The translations under genes were made by a program, and so were the position numbers. The notes beneath the pieces are model-generated. The model did no database searches. It was given only the letters and a program-made list of their open reading frames with translations, and was not told the DNA's origin. A DNA stretch of 18,795 bases from an uncultured Brachyspira sp. (GTDB lineage: Bacteria > Spirochaetota > Brachyspiria > Brachyspirales > Brachyspiraceae), in assembly GCF_934747485.1 (NCBI RefSeq), contig NZ_CAKVGN010000058.1:1-18795 (forward strand). The letters are read 5' to 3'. Positions 13,967 to 18,795 of the stretch are shown here, piece by piece. Numbering within the stretch: the stretch's first letter is position 1; each line of letters opens with the position of its first letter.

Positions 13967-14821
13967 ATGAATGAACAATTAAATGATATTAAATTAACAA
14001 AAAAATTAAAATTAGCTATAGAAAAATCAGACTATATATTAATAGGTGCAGGTGCTGGGCTTTCTGCTTCTGCAGGTTTTTTATATAGCGGCAAACGATT
14101 TGATGATAACTTTTCTGAGTATAGAGAAAAATACGGATTAACGGATATGTATAGTGCAGGCTTTTACAACTACCCTACTTTAGAAGATTTCTGGGGATTT
14201 TTTTCTTTATTTGTTTATATTAACAGATATGATATTCCGGCAGATGAAACTCATTTAAATCTTTTAGACATAGTAAAAAATAAAAATTATTTTGTAATTA
14301 CAACAAATGTTGATGGAAGATTTGAAGCAGCTAATTTTGATAAAGACAGACTATTTAAAGTTCAGGGAGATTTTTCTCTTTTTCAATGCTCTACACCATG
14401 CAGACAGGAAACTTTCTACAATGAAAAATATATAAGAGAAATGATAAAACACAGAAAAGATTTAAAAATACCTTCAGAGCTTATACCAAAATGTCCACAC
14501 TGCGGAGCAAATATGTCAATGAATCTAAGAAGCGATGAAACATTTGTTCAAGATGAAAACTGGTATAAAGCCAAAGATAAATATAAGGCTTTTTTAAATG
14601 ATTCTAAAGATAAAAATATTTTGTTTTTGGAATTGGGTGTAGGATTTAATACTCCTGCTATAATAAAATATTCTTTTTGGAGAATGGCTTTAAAAAATAA
14701 AAACTCAATTTACGCCTCTATTAATCTAAAAAATGTTTTCTCTACACCTGATTTAAAAGAACGCTCTATATGTATAGATGATGATATATCCAAGGTATTA
14801 AAATATATAAAAAACAAATAA
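13967..14821 (+). CDS. Class M sirtuin (SirTM), NAD-dependent protein ADP-ribosyltransferase
   Basis: The 284-residue protein is a sirtuin-fold enzyme. NAD-binding motifs are GAGAGLSASAGF (27-38) and TTNVDGRF (112-119, with N114 and D116). The catalytic histidine of deacylating sirtuins, normally in a (L/V)HG triplet, is glutamine here: VQGDF, Q133. That replacement is a hallmark of the SirTM class, which transfers ADP-ribose rather than removing acyl groups. A zinc ribbon is intact (C141, C145, C176, C179). An insertion rich in aromatic residues (TLEDFWGFFSLFVYINRY) follows the NAD loop, as in this class. It follows the macrodomain gene after 12 bp with an AAGG site, so writer and eraser are made together. 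In S. aureus and S. pyogenes SirTM modifies a lipoylated GcvH-like carrier. No such carrier gene is in this window. Confidence 0.93.
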   Translation: MNEQLNDIKLTKKLKLAIEKSDYILIGAGAGLSASAGFLYSGKRFDDNFSEYREKYGLTDMYSAGFYNYPTLEDFWGFFSLFVYINRYDIPADETHLNLLDIVKNKNYFVITTNVDGRFEAANFDKDRLFKVQGDFSLFQCSTPCRQETFYNEKYIREMIKHRKDLKIPSELIPKCPHCGANMSMNLRSDETFVQDENWYKAKDKYKAFLNDSKDKNILFLELGVGFNTPAIIKYSFWRMALKNKNSIYASINLKNVFSTPDLKERSICIDDDISKVLKYIKNK

Positions 14822-14828
14822 TTTTTGT

Positions 14829-14847
14829 TGTAATACTTGACATTACA
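14829..14847. promoter_or_regulatory. Operator O1' upstream of ywnB-like gene
   Basis: TGTAATACTTGACATTACA, identical base for base to operator O1 at 13109-13127, again enclosing the -35 box. It starts 8 bp after the sirTM stop codon. Confidence 0.75.
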
Positions 14848-14865
14848 ACAAAAATATGTTAGTAT
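14837..14865 (+). promoter_or_regulatory. Promoter of the ywnB-like gene
   Basis: TTGACA (14837-14842), a 17-bp spacer and TAGTAT (14860-14865). The -35 box is consensus and the -10 box matches at 4 of 6 positions. It lies between operators O1' and O2'. Confidence 0.6.
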
Positions 14866-14868
14866 AGT

Positions 14869-14887
14869 TGTAATAATAGCTATTACA
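14869..14887. promoter_or_regulatory. Operator O2' upstream of ywnB-like gene
   Basis: TGTAAT, seven bases and ATTACA, with pairing that extends outward by two bases and inward by one (GTTGTAATA/TATTACAAC, 9-bp arms). It is 40 bp downstream of O1'. The centre (AATAGCT) differs from that of O2. Confidence 0.7.
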
Positions 14888-14937
14888 ACTTCTTTAATTA
14901 AAGAAAAATATTTTATACAAAAAAAGGAGAATAAAAA

Positions 14938-15573
14938 ATGAAAATTGCAATAATAGCAGCAAATGGAAGAGCTGGAAAATTAATTATGAATGAGGCATTA
15001 GAAAGAGGATTAGATGTTACAGCTATAGTAAGAGATAAAACAAAAATCAATAATTCAAAAGTAAAAGTTATAGAAAAAGATTTATTTAATTTAACAAAAG
15101 ATGATTTGAAAGAATTCGACACTGTAGTAAGTGCATTTGGAATATGGGACGAGAAAGAACTTGATAAGCATTCATTAGTTATGGAGCATTTATGTAACAT
15201 ACTTGCAAACACAAATATTAGATTAATGGTGATAGGAGGAGCAGCAAGTTTGTATGTCAATAAAGAACATACTATGATATTAAAAGATACTCCTAATTTT
15301 CCAGATATTTTTATGGGGGTGGCTGTGAGTTCTATTAAAGCATTTGATATATTAAAAAGCAAAAAAGATGTTTTATGGACTTATGTATCACCTTCTGCAG
15401 ATTTTCAAGCTGAGGGAGAGAAAACAGGAAAATATAATATAGGCCATGATGAATTATTAATTAATTCTAAAGGGGAAAGCTGTATTAGTTATGCTGATTA
15501 TGCCGCTGCTTTTGCTGATGAAATAGTTAATAAAAAATACTTAAATCAAAGAATAACATTCTGTTCAAAATAA
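14938..15573 (+). CDS. YwnB-like NAD(P)-binding protein
   Basis: The 211-residue protein has a Rossmann fold of the NAD(P)H-binding (atypical SDR) family. The dinucleotide loop reads AANGRAGK (8-15), followed by LDVTAIVRDK and KVKVIEKDLFNL. Later motifs are VVSAFGIWDE, MVIGGAASLY and WTYVSPSADF, all typical of B. subtilis YwnB-like proteins, which often sit beside an Rrf2 gene (ywnA). There is no Tyr-x3-Lys catalytic pair of classical SDRs, so the reaction is unknown. A quinone or flavin reductase role is a guess. An AAAGGAGA site (14923-14930) precedes the ATG. The promoter carries the same operators as macro-sirTM, which makes it a second transcription unit of the same regulon. A good terminator follows. 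Confidence 0.88.
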   Translation: MKIAIIAANGRAGKLIMNEALERGLDVTAIVRDKTKINNSKVKVIEKDLFNLTKDDLKEFDTVVSAFGIWDEKELDKHSLVMEHLCNILANTNIRLMVIGGAASLYVNKEHTMILKDTPNFPDIFMGVAVSSIKAFDILKSKKDVLWTYVSPSADFQAEGEKTGKYNIGHDELLINSKGESCISYADYAAAFADEIVNKKYLNQRITFCSK

Positions 15574-15586
15574 TAAAAGTAGTATA

Positions 15587-15619
15587 AAGCGTATAAAGGA
15601 GATAATCTTTTATACGCTT
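15587..15619. terminator. Bidirectional terminator between ywnB-like gene and secA
   Basis: AAGCGTATAAA (15587-15597) and TTTATACGCTT (15609-15619) form a perfect 11-bp stem with an 11-base loop, followed by ATATTTTT on the plus strand. It sits between two convergent genes. Confidence 0.85.
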
Positions 15620-15648
15620 ATATTTTTACTTAATTATCTTTACTATTT

Positions 15649-18585
15649 TTAATTGTCTTTATTATCTTTGCCATGACAATGCTTATATTTCTTGCCGCTT
15701 CCGCAAGGACAAGGGTCGTTTCTGCCTATTTTGTTTGTCATTTTTACTTGTGCCTGTGCTATTTTTGGTTTAGCATTTTCATTATTATTATCCATAGCAC
15801 TAGCACTGCTCTTCTCTTCAACGCCGCCGTCAAAAGCACTTTCTCTCTCAGTATTATTAAAGGCATTAGGCATTATTCTTACTCTCATTAAAAGATTAAT
15901 AAGCTCATTGTGAATAACATCCATAGTAGCTACAAACATCTTATATCCTTCGAGTTTATATTCTGTAAGAGGATTTTTCTCAGCATATCCTCTAAGTCCT
16001 ATACCCTCTCTTAAACTGTCCATAGCAAATAAATGGTCTTTCCATCTATTATCTATAATTGAAAGGAATATATTTTTCTCTACTTCTCTAAATATCTTTT
16101 CATCTACCTCTAAAGATTTTTTTCTATATGTTTCTAATAATACATTAGTAAGATTTTTTATTGCATTTTCAACTCCGCCTTCAACAGCCTTGTTTGCCGC
16201 ATCTTCATCTATACCAATCAAATAACTGTTAAGCCATTTTGTTATTTCCATAGGATCAACAGTCTTTTTGCCGTCTGCTATCTCCCTTATTGTAGAATCT
16301 ACTACATCAGAAATAATCTCTTCTATTCTTGGCGAAATATCATCAGAATAAAGTATATAATCTCTCTCAGCATAAACCGCCATACGCTGCTGATTCATAA
16401 CATCATCATACTCAAGCAAATGCTTTCTTATATCAAAGTTTCTGCCCTCAACTTTTCTCTGAGCATTTTCAATAGATTTGTTAAGCCACTTGTGTCCAAG
16501 CTCTTCCTCTTCACCCATACCCATAGCAAGCATCATGCTAGAAACTCTCTCGCCTCCAAAAAGCCTCATCAAATCATCTTCAAGCGATAAGAAAAATACA
16601 CTTAATCCAGGGTCTCCCTGTCTTCCGCTCCTACCGCGAAGCTGATTGTCTATACGTCTAGCCTCGTGCCTTTCACTTCCTATAACATGCAAACCGCCAG
16701 CCTTTAACACAGCCTCTTTGTCTATCTTAGACTTTTCATTTATTTGTGTGATTCTCTCTATTTTCTCAAGCATCTCTAAAGCATTATTTTTTTCAGCCAG
16801 CTCTTTAGCCTCATCAAGCTTGCCCGCAATAACAAATCTTACGAAAGCCTCTTTATAAAGGTCTATAGATTTTATTTTTTGATTTAACTCTTCTTTTTTG
16901 TAAGGGTCTCTCTCTTTAAACGCCCTATCTCTCATTATTGTAAGTATTTGCTCTATCTCAGAAACACCCTTAGCAATAGGGTTACCTCCAAGCACAATAT
17001 CCGTACCACGGCCTGCCATGTTTGTAGCAAGTGTAACAGCACCCGGCTCTCCTGCCTGTGCAATTATCTGAGCTTCCCTCGAGTGGTTTTTAGCATTAAG
17101 CACTTCGTGAATAATTTTATGCCTTTTAAATACTTTAGACAATTCTTCATTCATCTCAACAGATACTGTACCAACTAACACTGGCTTTCCTGCATCTTGA
17201 AGCTCTTTAATATATTTTGCCAATGCCTCAAATTTTGCTTTTCTTGTTCTATATATTCTGTCTGATAAATCCTGTCTTGCTATAGGTTTATTTGTAGGAA
17301 TAACTGCAACATCAAGCTTATATATTTTATAAAACTCTTCTGCCTCTGTTTCTGCTGTACCCGTCATACCAGAAAGTTTTAGATACATTCTAAAATAGTT
17401 TTGGAATGTGATTGTTGCATAAGTTTGAGATTCATTTTGTATAGCAACTTTTTCTTTGGCCTCTATTGCTTGGTGAAGACCATCGCTATATCTTCTTCCC
17501 TCAAGAACACGTCCTGTAAACTCATCTACAATCAAAACCTCCCCATCTGTAACCATATAATCAACATCTCTTTTAAATACCTTATGAGCCTTTAATGCCT
17601 GATTAACATGGTGAACTATTGTACTGCTTTGAGCACCATAAAGGTTTTCTATATTCAAAAGCTTTTCTACTTTTTTTACACCCTCTTCTGTAAGATATAC
17701 GTTTTTATCTTTTTCTATTAATACATAATCACCAGTACCTGCAATCTCTTTCATTCTCTCATCTGTTTCTGCCTGCTTAAGCATAGGTATGATTCTATCT
17801 ATCTCATAATACATTTTAATATTTTTTTCTGCAGGTCCTGATATTATAAGCGGAGTTCTTGCTTCGTCTATTAATATACTGTCAACCTCGTCCACTATGG
17901 CATGATAAAACTTTCTCTGCACTTTATCTTCTTTTCTCACAACCATATTATCTCTTAAATAGTCGAAACCAAACTCATTATTAGTACCATAAACAACATC
18001 GCAATTATAAACAGCTCTTCTCTCTGGTGAATGCGGTTTAGTATTATCAAGTATGCCTACACTAATACCAAGCATAGAGTATATAGGCATCATCCACTCA
18101 GCGTCCCTTTTAGCAAGATAATCATTAACTGTAACTACATGCACCCCAAGTCCTGTTAAAGCATTAAGATAAACTGCAAGTGTTGCAACAAGCGTCTTAC
18201 CTTCACCCGTTTTCATCTCAGCAATTCTTCCCTGATGAAGCACAGCACCTCCCATTACCTGCACATCAAAATGCCTCATGCCTGTGGTTCTTAAACTTGC
18301 CTCGCGTACAACAGCAAATGCCTCTGGAAGCAACTCATCTAATATATCTTGAAGCTTCTTTTTATTCTCTTCTTTCGATAAATCTAATTCCTCTGTCTTA
18401 CAGCCTATATAATCTTCTACTCTTTGCCTAAACTCTTTTGTTTTATTAGTTAACTCTTCATTAGTTAATTTCTTTATTTCTTCTTCAAATGTTAATGTTT
18501 TCTCTGCTATAGGTTTTAATATTTTGGCATCATTTTGTTCTTTAGAGCCAAATATTAATTTAAATACTAAATCCATCGCTCCCAT
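15649..18585 (-). CDS. secA: Preprotein translocase ATPase SecA
   Basis: The 978-residue protein is SecA, which drives unfolded preproteins through SecYEG. Nucleotide-binding domain 1 has TGEGKT (126-131) and VDEVDSILIDEAR (231-243). The preprotein cross-linking domain follows, then the second nucleotide domain with MAGRGTDIVLGG and GSERHEARRIDNQLRGRSGRQGDPG. The C-terminus has the SEC-C zinc motif CPCGSGKKYKHCHG (C959, C961, C970, H971), which binds SecB or ribosomes in other species. At 978 residues it is longer than the 840-900 usual. Much of the excess lies between GRGTDIVLGGNP and GGLHVIGSERH, where a charged helical insertion appears. Start: ATG at 18585 lies 10 bases after AAAGGAGA (18596-18603). 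A second ATG at 18576 is further away. The last third contains an acidic, Asn-rich linker before SEC-C. Confidence 0.97.
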   Translation of the reverse strand: MGAMDLVFKLIFGSKEQNDAKILKPIAEKTLTFEEEIKKLTNEELTNKTKEFRQRVEDYIGCKTEELDLSKEENKKKLQDILDELLPEAFAVVREASLRTTGMRHFDVQVMGGAVLHQGRIAEMKTGEGKTLVATLAVYLNALTGLGVHVVTVNDYLAKRDAEWMMPIYSMLGISVGILDNTKPHSPERRAVYNCDVVYGTNNEFGFDYLRDNMVVRKEDKVQRKFYHAIVDEVDSILIDEARTPLIISGPAEKNIKMYYEIDRIIPMLKQAETDERMKEIAGTGDYVLIEKDKNVYLTEEGVKKVEKLLNIENLYGAQSSTIVHHVNQALKAHKVFKRDVDYMVTDGEVLIVDEFTGRVLEGRRYSDGLHQAIEAKEKVAIQNESQTYATITFQNYFRMYLKLSGMTGTAETEAEEFYKIYKLDVAVIPTNKPIARQDLSDRIYRTRKAKFEALAKYIKELQDAGKPVLVGTVSVEMNEELSKVFKRHKIIHEVLNAKNHSREAQIIAQAGEPGAVTLATNMAGRGTDIVLGGNPIAKGVSEIEQILTIMRDRAFKERDPYKKEELNQKIKSIDLYKEAFVRFVIAGKLDEAKELAEKNNALEMLEKIERITQINEKSKIDKEAVLKAGGLHVIGSERHEARRIDNQLRGRSGRQGDPGLSVFFLSLEDDLMRLFGGERVSSMMLAMGMGEEEELGHKWLNKSIENAQRKVEGRNFDIRKHLLEYDDVMNQQRMAVYAERDYILYSDDISPRIEEIISDVVDSTIREIADGKKTVDPMEITKWLNSYLIGIDEDAANKAVEGGVENAIKNLTNVLLETYRKKSLEVDEKIFREVEKNIFLSIIDNRWKDHLFAMDSLREGIGLRGYAEKNPLTEYKLEGYKMFVATMDVIHNELINLLMRVRIMPNAFNNTERESAFDGGVEEKSSASAMDNNNENAKPKIAQAQVKMTNKIGRNDPCPCGSGKKYKHCHGKDNKDN

Positions 18586-18625
18586 TATAGGTAAATCTCC
18601 TTTATTAAATCAAGATTGCTTAAAC

Positions 18626-18631
18626 ATTATA
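18626..18631 (-). promoter_or_regulatory. Possible -10 box of secA
   Basis: TATAAT on the minus strand lies about 40 bases before the secA ATG. No good -35 box is found at 16-18 bp. A weaker alternative further upstream is TTGTAC-16-TATATG (18678-18705). Confidence 0.35.
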
Positions 18632-18719
18632 AACAAATAAACAACTAAAAATATTCTTTATTTAAACTTAATAATAACATATAATGTAAATATAATAAAG
18701 TACAAAAAATTATTTTACT

Positions 18720-18781
18720 TGTTTAGGAGCCATAGATATTGCACGTTTTTTAGTTAAAATAAAGTAGGTATTCCTTATAAT
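18720..18781 (-). repeat. 62-bp element, copy B (upstream of secA)
   Basis: This is the inverted counterpart of 14-75, identical at 58 of 62 positions with no gaps. It points in the direction of secA, about 130 bp upstream of its start codon. In this copy one frame reads through to MAPKQVK-stop, but copy A has a stop codon inside that frame, so coding is unlikely. Confidence 0.7.
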
Positions 18782-18795
18782 ATAAATAGCTAAAT

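Noticed and set aside
13967..14821. Ordinary deacetylase sirtuin (CobB)
   Set aside because: The catalytic histidine is replaced by Gln133 and the neighbouring gene is a zinc-type macrodomain, both typical of SirTM.
18720..18795. Coding end of a gene entering from the right edge (frame ending MAPKQVK-stop)
   Set aside because: The matching element at 14-75 has a stop in that frame, so the shared sequence is not conserved as protein.

Overview
The window is an AT-rich bacterial stretch that looks like the chromosome of an intestinal spirochaete of the genus Brachyspira. I infer this from base composition and gene families (zinc-ribbon L28, DUF4912 protein with a Lys/Thr tail, CASTOR/POLLUX channel, periplasmic ankyrin protein, macrodomain plus class M sirtuin) and did not confirm it by a search. 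No rRNA, tRNA, CRISPR array, insertion sequence or phage gene was seen. Genes are densely packed on both strands, with good sigma70-type promoters and GGAG-type ribosome sites.

Left part (1-5529): a promoter drives rpmB and, by a TAATG stop/start overlap, an unusual IspH whose C-terminal half is a UbiA-like membrane domain that has lost its aspartate motifs. A convergent gene encodes a DUF4912 protein with a long Lys/Thr/Ala tail. Divergent from it are a secreted TPR-like protein and a CASTOR/POLLUX-type RCK-gated ion channel.

Middle (5530-9274): a secreted rhodanese, then a 0.5 kb gene-poor stretch of hairpin-forming repeats, an orphan HEPN-type protein and a class I aminotransferase. The repeats and the HEPN gene lie between two near-identical terminator hairpins. 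A second gene-poor stretch holds a long nested palindrome and ends with a 51-codon small ORF. A secreted ankyrin protein, scpA and an EamA transporter follow.

Right part (11748-15573): the most interesting locus. A Rrf2-family repressor gene with two cysteines placed as in redox-sensing HypR is co-oriented with an unknown helical protein gene. Divergently lie a zinc-type macrodomain ADP-ribosyl hydrolase gene and a class M sirtuin (SirTM) ADP-ribosyltransferase gene, and after them a YwnB-like NAD(P)-binding protein gene. The promoters of macro-sirTM and of ywnB carry the same 19-bp palindrome over the -35 box, each with a second palindrome of the same layout downstream of the -10 box. This looks like a self-contained, probably redox-controlled, reversible ADP-ribosylation regulon. 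It lacks the lipoyl-carrier (GcvH-L) and LplA2 genes that accompany SirTM in staphylococci and streptococci.

Right end: secA on the minus strand. Upstream of secA, and upstream of rpmB at the other end of the window, lies the same 62-bp element in inverted orientation (58/62 identical).
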